A DNA stretch of 64,000 nt. Origin: an uncultured Prevotella sp. (GTDB taxonomy: Bacteria > Bacteroidota > Bacteroidia > Bacteroidales > Bacteroidaceae). The stretch is from the NCBI GenBank assembly GCA_900318395.1, contig ONKL01000006.1, positions 62,001 through 126,000 on the forward strand. The letters run 5' to 3'. A program made the position numbers and the translations under genes. Below are positions 24,360 through 32,713 of the stretch, piece by piece; positions within the stretch are counted from its first letter, which is position 1, and each line of letters starts with the position of its first letter. Below the pieces are notes generated by a model. The model searched no databases, was not told the origin of the DNA, and saw only the letters and a program-made list of their open reading frames with translations.

Positions 24360-25244
24360 ATGAAGAAGATGCTATTTTACCTTCTTGCCTTCATGCCATT
24401 ATCAATGATGGCTCAGGACGATGATCTCTATTTCGTACCCAAGAAGAAGGCGAGTGTAGAGGTGGTGACAGATAACTACGGTCTGCCCAAGGATACCTAT
24501 TACGAAGGCTGTAACCGTTCTGTCGACGAGTACAATCGTCGTATGAGGAGTTCATACACGGAGATCGCAGGCGACTCTTCGAAAGTTGATGTTATCGATT
24601 TCAACGGCCAGAAGGGAGTCTATCCTGATTCGCTGAAGAATGGTGATTTCGAGCTGACGAAGAAGATGACACGCTTCGATGATTACGTCCTGACGGATAA
24701 TGAGGCTTTCTGGGCAGGCTATCGCAAAGGCGTTAACGACTGGGGCTGGCATTCTCCTTGGTACTATAGCTATTATGACTGGTATGATCCCTGGTACTAT
24801 CCATATTGGTATGGAGGCTGGTACAGAGGCTGGTATACTGGCTGGTATGGCCCTTGGTATAGAGGTTGGTACGATCCCTGGTACTATGGCTATTACGGCT
24901 ATCCGTATTATGCCTATCGCAGCTACCCGATATATTATGGTGGCAGCTACACAACCTATCGTTCGCCTCGCTATCACTCTCCACGCAGGTCATTTGGCTC
25001 AGGTCGCTCCGGCTTCGGATCAGGCGACCGTCGTACAGCAGGTCGTGGATCCTTTGGAGCCAGCTATGGTTCTGGCAGACCCAGCTCATCGTCGAGCAGA
25101 ATGCCAAGTAGCAGCAACGGTTCCTTCGGCGCCTCTCGTGGCGGCGGCTCCTTTGGCGGAGGCGGCTCTCGTGGTGGCGGTTCCTTCGGTGGAGGCGGCG
25201 GAGGTGGTCGCTCAGGAGGCGGCGGATTCGGACGCCATAGATAG
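24360..25244 (+). CDS. Secreted Trp/Tyr-rich and Gly/Ser/Arg-rich low-complexity protein
   Basis: A 294-residue exported protein with signal peptide MKKMLFYLLAFMPLSMMAQ; the ATG at 24360 is preferred over an in-frame TTG at 24345. Residues about 15-125 are of ordinary composition. A dense aromatic stretch follows (about 125-195) made of short WY/GWY/DPWYY units such as GGWYRGWYTGWYGPWYRGWY. The C-terminal third is a Gly/Ser/Arg tail with repeats SFGSGRSGF, RGGGSFGGGG and GGGGFGRHR. I do not recognise a catalytic domain. The aromatic belt plus RGG-like tail suggests adhesion to surfaces or glycans, or self-association. It stands 66 bp before a FadL-like barrel gene and may be cotranscribed with it. 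Confidence 0.85.
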   Translation: MKKMLFYLLAFMPLSMMAQDDDLYFVPKKKASVEVVTDNYGLPKDTYYEGCNRSVDEYNRRMRSSYTEIAGDSSKVDVIDFNGQKGVYPDSLKNGDFELTKKMTRFDDYVLTDNEAFWAGYRKGVNDWGWHSPWYYSYYDWYDPWYYPYWYGGWYRGWYTGWYGPWYRGWYDPWYYGYYGYPYYAYRSYPIYYGGSYTTYRSPRYHSPRRSFGSGRSGFGSGDRRTAGRGSFGASYGSGRPSSSSSRMPSSSNGSFGASRGGGSFGGGGSRGGGSFGGGGGGGRSGGGGFGRHR

Positions 25245-25298
25245 TTTACGGTTTATAGTTTACGGTTTACAGTTTACGGTTTATAGTTAAGAGTTTAT
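25243..25298 (+). repeat. Heptamer array between the Trp/Tyr-rich gene and the FadL-like gene (8 units)
   Basis: Eight contiguous units, mostly AGTTTAC and GGTTTAC/GGTTTAT, begin on the AG of the upstream TAG stop codon and end 12 bp before the next ATG. Confidence 0.95.
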
Positions 25299-25310
25299 AG
25301 ATTTACAGAT

Positions 25311-26879
25311 ATGATGAAGAAGTTTTTATTTGTAGCAATCGCCTTGGCAACAGTAATGCCGGTGGCTGCACAGGAGACATATGAAGTGGCAGAAGTGTCT
25401 ACTCAGGATCTGAATGGTACTGCCCGTTACGTGGGTATGGGTGGTGCGATGGAGGCTCTGGGTGCTGACATCTCTACAATTTCCACTAACCCTGCTGCTA
25501 TCGGCCTTTTCCGTCGTAGCTATGTCGCAGCATCGCTGGGTATCGTTACTCAGGGCGATGTCTCGAGTTGGGGACCTGCCAAAAAGACCAACGTCAGCTT
25601 CGATCAGGCTGGTTTCGTGTTCTCTAACCGTCTGAGTCGCACCAGCTTCCTGAACTTCGCGTTCAACTATCACAAGAGTCGCAACTTCAACCAGATTCTG
25701 GCGGTGACAGATCGTCTCGACGGTGCTTCGCAGAGCAAACTGACGCTGGATAAGTTCGCTGAGGGTGTGATTAAGAGCAGCGACGACTTGACCTATAATC
25801 AGGTGGATGTGCTCTATCACGAGGGTCTCTACGACACGAACCTCATCCTCAAAGATGGCTCGTTTAAAAAAGATGCCTATCGCTTCGATGGCGACAACTA
25901 CACCTTCAATCGTGGCAACAAGGGTTATATCAGCGAGTTCGACCTCAATATCAGCGGCAATATCAACGATCGCGTCTATCTGGGTGTAACGGTGGGTATC
26001 CACGATGTGCACTATCGCGGCTATAGTAACTATTTTGAGAACGTAAGAACAAAAGATCAAGAGGAAGCAAAGTTGCCTAATATCCTGCGCACAGCTGAGC
26101 TCGAAGACTCGCGCGATATCGACGGTTCAGGCTACGAGGTGAAGTTAGGTGCTGTCATCCGTCCTATCGAGAGTTCACCTTTCCGCTTCGGACTCTACAT
26201 CAACTCGCCCATCTTCTACGACCTGCGTTCTGTCAATAAGACAGGTTTGCGTCTGAATAGTCAGTATTTTGCTGATGAGAATCCTCGTCACGACGAACTG
26301 AAGTATGAGTTCCGTACTCCTTGGAAGTTCGGTGTCAGCCTTGGACATACCATTGGCACCAATCTGGCGCTGGGTGCTACCTATGAGTTTAGCGACTACG
26401 GTGCTACCGATGCCCGTATCAAGAGGGGCGAGGGCTACGACTGGTATTACGACACCTATTACACAAAGACTGATAGAGATAAGGAGATGAACGACCACAT
26501 CAAGCAGACCCTTAAAGGCGTTCATACCGTGAAGGTTGGTGCAGAGTTCAAGCCCATGCCGATCATGTCTCTCCGTCTGGGTTACAACTTAGTATCGCCT
26601 ATGTACAAGCAGGATGCCTATCGTGGTGTGGATGTCTGGTCGCTGGGTAACTACTACTCTTCAGAGACTAATTACGTCAACTGGAAGGCTACCCACCGCA
26701 TCACCGCTGGTGTAGGTTTCACATTCGACCACTTCAAGGTAGATATGGCTTATCAGTATCAGACGAAGAAAGGTCAGTTCCTGCCCTTTGCTGGCAGCGG
26801 CAACGACAACCTGCCCTTCGATCAGGAGGTGAAGAACAATCGTCAGCAGGTATTGCTCACGCTGGGCTACTCTTTCTGA
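25311..26879 (+). CDS. Outer-membrane beta-barrel protein, FadL/OmpP1-like
   Basis: A 522-residue protein with a signal peptide (MMKKFLFVAIALATVMPVAAQ). The mature start NGTARYVGMGGAMEALGADI with STNPAAIGLFRRS is typical of the Bacteroidetes OmpP1/FadL-like family, often annotated as 'hemin receptor'. The rest alternates in barrel fashion and ends with an aromatic residue (VLLTLGYSF), as expected for BAM-dependent insertion. It probably lets hydrophobic or small molecules through the outer membrane; the ligand is unknown and a haem role is not shown. A strong terminator follows. Confidence 0.8.
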   Translation: MMKKFLFVAIALATVMPVAAQETYEVAEVSTQDLNGTARYVGMGGAMEALGADISTISTNPAAIGLFRRSYVAASLGIVTQGDVSSWGPAKKTNVSFDQAGFVFSNRLSRTSFLNFAFNYHKSRNFNQILAVTDRLDGASQSKLTLDKFAEGVIKSSDDLTYNQVDVLYHEGLYDTNLILKDGSFKKDAYRFDGDNYTFNRGNKGYISEFDLNISGNINDRVYLGVTVGIHDVHYRGYSNYFENVRTKDQEEAKLPNILRTAELEDSRDIDGSGYEVKLGAVIRPIESSPFRFGLYINSPIFYDLRSVNKTGLRLNSQYFADENPRHDELKYEFRTPWKFGVSLGHTIGTNLALGATYEFSDYGATDARIKRGEGYDWYYDTYYTKTDRDKEMNDHIKQTLKGVHTVKVGAEFKPMPIMSLRLGYNLVSPMYKQDAYRGVDVWSLGNYYSSETNYVNWKATHRITAGVGFTFDHFKVDMAYQYQTKKGQFLPFAGSGNDNLPFDQEVKNNRQQVLLTLGYSF

Positions 26880-26903
26880 AATAAGCAGTACTTATTGTCA
26901 ATT

Positions 26904-26942
26904 AAGTGGCACTTACCGAGAAATAAGTGCCACTTATTTTTG
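26904..26942 (+). terminator. Intrinsic terminator after the FadL-like gene
   Basis: A perfect 12-bp stem (AAGTGGCACTTA / TAAGTGCCACTT) with an 8-nt loop and a T run. The last T residues double as the -33 TTTG of the next promoter, packing terminator and promoter together. Confidence 0.9.
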
Positions 26943-26969
26943 GTTTCTCGTTTCTTTTGTGTATCTTTG
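26939..26969 (+). promoter_or_regulatory. Promoter of the iorA operon
   Basis: TTTG (26939-26942), a 19-bp spacer and TATCTTTG (26962-26969) form an exact consensus, with a leader of about 30 nt to the ATG at 27007. Confidence 0.8.
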
Positions 26970-27006
26970 CACGCAAATTTGTGTAATTTTGTAAATTTGT
27001 GAAGAA

Positions 27007-28614
27007 ATGAAGAAACTGTTATTGGGTGACGAGGCTATCGCTCAGGGCGCTATTGATGCAGGTCTGAGTGGTGTCTATGCTTATCCCGGCACTCCTTCTA
27101 CGGAGATTACGGAGTATATCCAGGACTCGCCTGTTGCCAAGGAGCGCAACATCCATCGTCGCTGGTCTACCAACGAGAAGACAGCTATGGAGGCAGCTCT
27201 CGGTATGTCGTATATGGGCAAGAGGGCTCTGGTGTGTATGAAACATGTGGGACTGAATGTCTGTGCCGATCCGTTCGTGAATTCTGCGATGACAGGTACG
27301 AACGGCGGACTGGTGGTGCTCGTGGCCGACGATCCGTCGATGCACTCTTCGCAGGATGAGCAGGACTCGCGCTTCTATGCGAAATTTGCCATGATTCCAA
27401 CACTTGAGCCCAGTTCGCAGCAGGAGGCCTACGACATGATGCAGGAGGCTTTCGATCTCTCAGAACAGCTCCATCTTCCCATCCTGATGCGTGTCACCAC
27501 CCGTATGGCCCATTCGCGTGCCGTCGTTGAGATCAAGGACGAGGCTCGCCCTCAGAACGAGCTCAACTACGACGCTCAGGCCTCAAACTGGGTGTTGCTG
27601 CCTGCCTTTGCCAAGAAGCGTAACATCGTGGTGACTGGACAGCAGCCTGTACTCGAGCAGATGGCTGTCGACAGCAAATACAACAAATATATCGACGCAG
27701 ATGACCACAAGTTGGGTATCATCGCCAGCGGTATCGCTTATAATTATCTGATGGAGTGCTATCCTGACGGATGTCCGTTCCCCGTGCTGAAGATTTCGCA
27801 GTACCCGATTCCCAAGAAGCTCATCCGTCGCATGACCGACGATTGCGAGTATGTGCTGATTGCCGAAGAGGGACAGCCGTTCATCGAGGATCAGGTGCGT
27901 GGCGTCATGCCAGGCAATGCGGTTATCAAGGGTCGCCTCACTGGCGAGCTGCCTCGCACAGGCGAGCTCAATCCCGACTTCCTGAAGCGTGCGCTGGGCA
28001 TCGAGAGCAGCGAGAGCTATGCTCCCTGCGAGGATGTCACGCCGCGTCCGCCAGCACTTTGTCAGGGTTGTGGCCACCGCGATGTGTATACCGCCCTCAA
28101 TGAGGTGCTGCGCGAGTATCCCAACGCCCGTGTGTTTGGTGATATCGGCTGCTATACGCTGGGCTTCCTGCCTCCCTATAAGGCTATCCACTCTTGCGTC
28201 GACATGGGTGCCTCGATCACGATGGCTAAAGGTGCATCAGATGCTGGCCAGTGGCCTGCAGTAGCCATTATCGGCGACTCTACCTTCACTCACAGCGGTA
28301 TGACGGGTCTGCTCGATGCCATCAACGAGAATGCTGACATCACCGTGATTATCTCGGATAACCTGACTACGGCTATGACAGGCGGGCAGGATTCGGCTGG
28401 TACCAATAAGTTCGAGGCTATCTGCAAGGGCTTGGGTCTCTCTGAGGATCACCTGAAGGTGGTGAACCCCATCCCCAAGAACATGCCCGAGATTACGCAG
28501 GCCATCCGCGATGAGATCAACTATCACGGTGTGAGTGTCATCATCCCTCGTCGTGAGTGCATGCAGACATTACAGAGACATCTTAAACAAAAGAAAGCAG
28601 CTGAGAAAAAGTAA
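27007..28614 (+). CDS. iorA: Indolepyruvate:ferredoxin oxidoreductase, alpha subunit
   Basis: A 535-residue thiamine diphosphate enzyme subunit that, with IorB, oxidatively decarboxylates aryl pyruvates to aryl-acetyl-CoA with ferredoxin, or works in reverse. The N-terminal pyrimidine-binding domain starts GDEAIAQGAIDAGLSGVYAY with the PGTPSTE motif. The TPP-binding domain has LCQGCGHRDVY, DIGCYTLGFLPP and GDSTFTHSGMTGLLDA. Archaeal IorA carries two C-terminal [4Fe-4S] clusters; here the protein ends soon after IIPRRECMQTL with no CxxCxxC motif, so electrons must reach ferredoxin another way. It is first in iorA-iorB-aminotransferase. Confidence 0.93.
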   Translation: MKKLLLGDEAIAQGAIDAGLSGVYAYPGTPSTEITEYIQDSPVAKERNIHRRWSTNEKTAMEAALGMSYMGKRALVCMKHVGLNVCADPFVNSAMTGTNGGLVVLVADDPSMHSSQDEQDSRFYAKFAMIPTLEPSSQQEAYDMMQEAFDLSEQLHLPILMRVTTRMAHSRAVVEIKDEARPQNELNYDAQASNWVLLPAFAKKRNIVVTGQQPVLEQMAVDSKYNKYIDADDHKLGIIASGIAYNYLMECYPDGCPFPVLKISQYPIPKKLIRRMTDDCEYVLIAEEGQPFIEDQVRGVMPGNAVIKGRLTGELPRTGELNPDFLKRALGIESSESYAPCEDVTPRPPALCQGCGHRDVYTALNEVLREYPNARVFGDIGCYTLGFLPPYKAIHSCVDMGASITMAKGASDAGQWPAVAIIGDSTFTHSGMTGLLDAINENADITVIISDNLTTAMTGGQDSAGTNKFEAICKGLGLSEDHLKVVNPIPKNMPEITQAIRDEINYHGVSVIIPRRECMQTLQRHLKQKKAAEKK

Positions 28615-28633
28615 AAAGGTTAAAAAGTAAAAA
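28605..28633 (+). repeat. A-rich heptad-like repeat between iorA and iorB
   Basis: Roughly four units of the GTAAAAA/GGTTAAAAA type bridge the iorA stop and the iorB start. Phase is less regular than in the other arrays, so membership in the same family is tentative. Confidence 0.45.
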
Positions 28634-28636
28634 AGA

Positions 28637-29209
28637 ATGAAGACTGATATAATACTTTGCGGCGTAGGAGGACAAGGTATCCTCTCAATCGCTACCATCA
28701 TCGGCGAAGCTGCCATGAAGGAGAACCTGTACATCAAGCAGGCTGAGGTTCACGGTATGTCGCAGCGAGGCGGCGATGTGCAGTCAAATCTGCGCATCTC
28801 CAGCAATCCCATCGCCAGCGACCTGATTCCTCTGGGTGGTGCTGATGTGATCATCTCGATGGAGCCCATGGAGGCTCTGCGCTATCTGCCTTTCCTCGCT
28901 AAGGATGGTTGGATTATCACTTCGAGCGCTCCTTTCGTCAATATTCCCAACTATCCTGATATTGAGAAGATTAAGAGCGACTTGAACAGCATCAAGAATG
29001 TGATTGTGCTTGATATCGAGCAGGCTGCCAAGGATAACGGTGTGCCTCGCTCGGCTAATGTCATCCTGCTGGGTGCTGCCCAGAAGGCACTGGGTATCGA
29101 GTATGACAAACTGGAGGATGCCATCCGTCGTGTGTTCGGACGTAAGGGCGAGGCCATCGTCGAGGCCAACATCAAAGCCCTCGCCATTGGGCGCGAAGCG
29201 CAGAAGTAA
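28637..29209 (+). CDS. iorB: Indolepyruvate:ferredoxin oxidoreductase, beta subunit
   Basis: A 190-residue gamma-domain protein of the 2-oxoacid:ferredoxin oxidoreductase superfamily. The GVGGQGILSIATIIGEAAM start and VHGMSQRGGDVQSNLRIS are diagnostic. It pairs with IorA to complete the active site and CoA-binding region. It lies 22 bp after iorA and 12 bp before the aminotransferase. The subunit is of normal length for Bacteroidetes and has no cysteine cluster. Confidence 0.94.
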   Translation: MKTDIILCGVGGQGILSIATIIGEAAMKENLYIKQAEVHGMSQRGGDVQSNLRISSNPIASDLIPLGGADVIISMEPMEALRYLPFLAKDGWIITSSAPFVNIPNYPDIEKIKSDLNSIKNVIVLDIEQAAKDNGVPRSANVILLGAAQKALGIEYDKLEDAIRRVFGRKGEAIVEANIKALAIGREAQK

Positions 29210-29221
29210 TTTAAAATAAAT

Positions 29222-30532
29222 ATGGAAACTCCAATTAAGAAAGAAATAGTCGACGGGCTGGTGGCTGATCTGGGAATCACCGACTTTGCTAAAGCCACGA
29301 TCCGAGAGGTTAAACAAGTAGCCGCCAAGGCCGAGAAACAGAGTGGGGTAGAGTTCATCAAAATGGAGATGGGCATTCCCGGACTTCCTGCAGCTCAGGT
29401 TGGCGTCGATGCACAGATAAAGGCCTTGCAGGACGGCATCGCCCACTCGTATCCTGATATTCAGGGTGCCCCAGCTCTGAAAGAGGCAGCTTCCCAGTTT
29501 GTGAAGGCCTTTATCGGTGTCGATATCAAGCCCGAGGGATGCGTTCCCGTTACGGGTTCGATGCAGGGCACCTTCGCCTCATTCCTCACCTGTTCGCAAT
29601 GCGATGAGCAGAAAGATACCGTACTTTTCATCGACCCAGGATTCCCTGTGCAGAAGATGCAGCTGCAGGTGATGGGCGTGAAGTATGAGACTTTCGACGT
29701 CTATGACTATCGTGGCGACAAGCTGCGCAAGAAACTTGAGGGTTATCTCAAGCAGCGCAACATCTGTGCCATCGTCTACTCCAACCCCAACAATCCCTCA
29801 TGGATCTGTCTGCGTGAGGAGGAACTTCAGACCATTGGCGAGTTGGCTACGCAGTACGATGTCATCGTGATGGAAGACCTCGCTTACTTCGCAATGGACT
29901 TCCGAAAGGATCTCTCTAAGCCTTTCCAGCCGCCTTATCAGGCTACCGTTGCCCGCTATACCGATAATTATATGCTGCTCATCAGCGGTTCTAAGGCATT
30001 CAGCTATGCTGGCGAGCGTATTGGTGTGGTCTGCATCTCCGATACGCTGTTCCATCGTCATTTCGACGCCCTTGCCAAGCGTTATCAGGGGCTGCCCTTT
30101 GGTCCCGTATTCTCTACGCGTATGCTTTATGCGCTGTCGTCGGGAACGAGTCACAGTGCCCAGTATGCGATGGCAGCCATGCTGAAGGCAGCCTACGAGG
30201 GACAGTATGACTTCCGTCGTGAGGTCAGTGTCTATGGCGAGCGTGCCCGCAAACTGAAGGAGATATTCTGTCGTCATAACTTCTACGTGGTCTATGATAA
30301 GGATCTTGATGAGCCAATTGCCGACGGATTCTATTTTACTATCGGCTATCCTGGTATGACCTCAGGTCAGCTTGCTCTCGAACTGATGTACTATGGTGTC
30401 TCGGCCATCTGCCTCATCACCTGTGGTAGCGAGCAAGAGGGCCTGCGCGTATGTACCTCGTTCATCGAGGATCACCAGTATGCTCTCCTCGAAGAGCGCA
30501 TGCAGATCTTTGCCCAGAACAATCCACGATAA
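29222..30532 (+). CDS. PLP-dependent aminotransferase, class I/II
   Basis: A 436-residue fold-type I aminotransferase. The cofactor lysine is in ISGSKAFSYAGERIGVV (about residue 258), preceded by AIVYSNPNNPSW and MEDLAYF, the usual substrate and PLP-ring contacts. Its position after iorAB suggests an aromatic substrate (aryl pyruvate to Phe, Tyr or Trp), either degrading the amino acids or making them by reductive carboxylation. Bacteroidales have many related enzymes, so the substrate is inferred from context. It is likely cotranscribed with the lipoprotein phosphatase that follows. Confidence 0.88.
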   Translation: METPIKKEIVDGLVADLGITDFAKATIREVKQVAAKAEKQSGVEFIKMEMGIPGLPAAQVGVDAQIKALQDGIAHSYPDIQGAPALKEAASQFVKAFIGVDIKPEGCVPVTGSMQGTFASFLTCSQCDEQKDTVLFIDPGFPVQKMQLQVMGVKYETFDVYDYRGDKLRKKLEGYLKQRNICAIVYSNPNNPSWICLREEELQTIGELATQYDVIVMEDLAYFAMDFRKDLSKPFQPPYQATVARYTDNYMLLISGSKAFSYAGERIGVVCISDTLFHRHFDALAKRYQGLPFGPVFSTRMLYALSSGTSHSAQYAMAAMLKAAYEGQYDFRREVSVYGERARKLKEIFCRHNFYVVYDKDLDEPIADGFYFTIGYPGMTSGQLALELMYYGVSAICLITCGSEQEGLRVCTSFIEDHQYALLEERMQIFAQNNPR

Positions 30533-30562
30533 AAGGAAATTCAATTAATAAATGTTAGATCA

Positions 30563-31645
30563 ATGAGAAGAACAAAACTTTGGGTGCTAGCCGTCATCAT
30601 GTCGTTTGGCTTTGCATCTGTAACAATGGTATCATGCTCGAAAAACGATGACGAGAAGTCTGTTACAATCGTCAAGAAAGAGTATTTTCAATCGTGGAAC
30701 CAATGTGAGGCACTAACGGCCTTGAAAAAGTATGTCGAGGACGTGACGAATCCGAAATCAGCCAACTTTATCAAGGTGGAAGACCGTATCGTCACTTTTG
30801 ATATGGACGGTACGTTTGTGGGCGAACTTTATCCTACTTATTTCGAGTATAACATGCTCGAATACCGTGTGCTCGACGATCCTTCGTATCGAGATATCGC
30901 CCCTGACGATGTGCGTGAGGCGGCTCAGAATATCCGTGACTTCGTGCGTAATGGGAAACCACTGCCCGATCACTTCGACATGATTCACGCCAGAGCTGCT
31001 GCTAAAGCTTATGCGGGTATGACGATCGCTCAGTTCGACAGTTATGTGAAGGCGTATGCCAGCAAGCCTGCCAACGGCTTTAAGGGTATGACCTATGGCG
31101 AGAGCTTCTATAAGCCTATGCTCGAAGTCTTTGAGTATCTGAAGGATAATGGCTTTACCTTCTATGTTGTTTCTGGTTCTGACCGTTTTATCTGCCGCTC
31201 TCTGACGGAATCTCTTGGTATCGAGCCCAATAGGGTGATTGGTATGGATGTCTGGTATAATACGAGTCATCAAGGCTTAGAGGCTGGTGTAAATTACACG
31301 ATGGGTAAGGGCGAAGACCTGATTCGTACAGACTCGCTGATTATCAAGAATCTGAAGACCAACAAGGTGCTTCAGATTTCTCAGGAGATTGGCAAGGTAC
31401 CTGTCCTTTCGTTTGGCAACAGCGGCGGTGACTGTGCTATGCATAACTACTGTCTGAGCAACAAACTGCCTTGTGCTGCCTTCATGCTGATTGCCGACGA
31501 CGAGGAACGTGATCACGCCAATCGTGAGAAGGCACTCCAGCTGGGTGAAAAATGGCGCAACGAAGGCTATCACGTGATCTCTATGCGTGATGACTTCAAG
31601 ACGATTTACGGCGAAAATGTCATCAAGGTGGATTTCACTTTCTGA
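30563..31645 (+). CDS. HAD-superfamily phosphatase, lipoprotein
   Basis: A 360-residue predicted lipoprotein (signal MRRTKLWVLAVIMSFGFASV; lipobox ending VSC). The haloacid dehalogenase nucleophile motif FDMDGTF lies near residue 80; motif II VVSGSDRF (about 210) and the late acidic motif FGNSGGDCAM (about 290) complete the fold. The large cap between them suggests a phosphomonoesterase of the HAD class IB type. Export makes it a periplasmic or surface phosphatase. The gene follows the aminotransferase by 30 bp. Substrate unknown. Confidence 0.85.
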   Translation: MRRTKLWVLAVIMSFGFASVTMVSCSKNDDEKSVTIVKKEYFQSWNQCEALTALKKYVEDVTNPKSANFIKVEDRIVTFDMDGTFVGELYPTYFEYNMLEYRVLDDPSYRDIAPDDVREAAQNIRDFVRNGKPLPDHFDMIHARAAAKAYAGMTIAQFDSYVKAYASKPANGFKGMTYGESFYKPMLEVFEYLKDNGFTFYVVSGSDRFICRSLTESLGIEPNRVIGMDVWYNTSHQGLEAGVNYTMGKGEDLIRTDSLIIKNLKTNKVLQISQEIGKVPVLSFGNSGGDCAMHNYCLSNKLPCAAFMLIADDEERDHANREKALQLGEKWRNEGYHVISMRDDFKTIYGENVIKVDFTF

Positions 31646-31677
31646 AACAGACTCTTAGGACATTTATATAAACAAGA

Positions 31678-31707
31678 AAACGGGATGCTCTCACGAGTGT
31701 CCCGTTT
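31678..31707 (-). terminator. Terminator for tRNA-Arg (conserved hairpin, copy 1)
   Basis: AAACGGGA and TCCCGTTT arms enclose a CTC/GAG inner helix. In the leftward direction a T-rich tail follows. The same hairpin, with only loop changes, recurs at 56542-56571 after proS. It may also stop rightward transcription from the HAD gene. Confidence 0.8.
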
Positions 31708-31711
31708 CCTG

Positions 31712-31785
31712 TGATCCGGTTGGGGCTCGAACCCAAGACCTACTGCTTAGAAGGCAGTTGCTCTATCCAGCTGAGCTACCAGACC
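31712..31785 (-). tRNA. tRNA-Arg, anticodon TCT
   Basis: A 74-nt cloverleaf on the minus strand. The 5' acceptor arm GGTCTGG (31785-31779) pairs with CCGGATC; the D arm contains AGCTCAGCTGGATAGAGC; the anticodon loop CTTCTAA gives TCT (31749-31751), decoding AGA; the T arm has the GGTTCGA motif. No CCA is encoded after the discriminator A at 31712. A perfect promoter and a terminator flank it, so it is a single-gene transcript. Confidence 0.95.
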
Positions 31786-31815
31786 AAAATTCAGTCTTTT
31801 AAGTAAATTCGGCTG

Positions 31816-31847
31816 CAAAGGTAAATAATTTATTTGAAATCTCCAAA
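31816..31847 (-). promoter_or_regulatory. Promoter of tRNA-Arg
   Basis: On the minus strand TTTG (31844-31847), a 20-bp spacer and TACCTTTG (31816-31823), about 30 bp before the mature tRNA 5' end. Confidence 0.8.
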
Positions 31848-31870
31848 TTTTAGAGCGAAAATCCCTTGTT

Positions 31871-32713
31871 TCAGTCTGTAAATCGAATATAAGTGCGGTC
31901 GTCGAAGGAGTTTGAGCCCGCCACGAAGGCCTTTGTGGCCTTAAATGAACCGATATTCAACGGGTCTGACTCACGCTGTTGCTGTAGGCGCTGCTCGCTG
32001 TCTTTGAGGGTTGACTGGAGGAAAGGGTAGCCATCGGAAGCCAGCACAATCTCGTTGGGCTGGAAGCCAAGGGTGATGACGGGCACCTTCGTCTCAGGGA
32101 TGGGGAAGCCGTCGACAACGGCAAAAGTGATGTTCTGGTTGTGCATAACCTCAAGCATGCGTGGGATCATGGCCTCGCGTGCAGGGTCTGAGGATTGCAA
32201 CAGGGCAGCGGGCTTAACGCCTGAGGCGAGCAGTTCGACGACGCGAGCTGCCCGCATCTCAGCCAGCTCTTGTTCGTAGGGCTTGGGATTGTCGAAGTAC
32301 TGGCCGTTGATCAGACAATGACAGTCGCCTACGAGCCATACTTCGCGTCGCAGACGGCTGTAAATGACGACTGAAGCGCAGAGACGCTCCTCGGGATGGT
32401 CGTAGAGCTGCTGGAGTATCTGCTGGCTCTTGTCGCTGCGCAGGCTGCTGAGCAAGGGAAGGTAGCTCTCGCGGATGACGCGTGTGGCTCCGATGCAGAA
32501 TTGGTGGCACGTGATGTCCTTGGGCATACGTCGGATATAGCGACTGATGAGTTGCATGGCGTAGCGGCCATTGCTCATAGAGCGGTGATGGCGTCGCTGG
32601 GTCTTCGAGGTGGAGCCGTCGATGACGGCTATGAAATCATCGGTGGCGACGATTCCGTCCTCGCTTGCCTTCTGGGGACTCTTTGCGATCTGACTTTGTT
32701 CGATGATTTTCAT
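31871..32713 (-). CDS. PP2C-like phosphatase domain protein
   Basis: A 280-residue cytoplasmic protein from the ATG at 32711-32713 (MKIIEQSQIAKSPQKASEDG). The metal-binding opening DDFIAVIDGSTSKT, the central VWLVGDCHCLING and the late EIVLASDGYPFLQS correspond to PP2C motifs (VIDGMGG, GDSR, SDG). It may remove phosphate from Ser/Thr, or act on a small molecule; the sequence does not tell. The start lies within ygiQ, giving a 77-bp same-strand overlap in another frame; no good later start exists before the first motif. Confidence 0.7.
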   Translation of the reverse strand: MKIIEQSQIAKSPQKASEDGIVATDDFIAVIDGSTSKTQRRHHRSMSNGRYAMQLISRYIRRMPKDITCHQFCIGATRVIRESYLPLLSSLRSDKSQQILQQLYDHPEERLCASVVIYSRLRREVWLVGDCHCLINGQYFDNPKPYEQELAEMRAARVVELLASGVKPAALLQSSDPAREAMIPRMLEVMHNQNITFAVVDGFPIPETKVPVITLGFQPNEIVLASDGYPFLQSTLKDSEQRLQQQRESDPLNIGSFKATKAFVAGSNSFDDRTYIRFTD

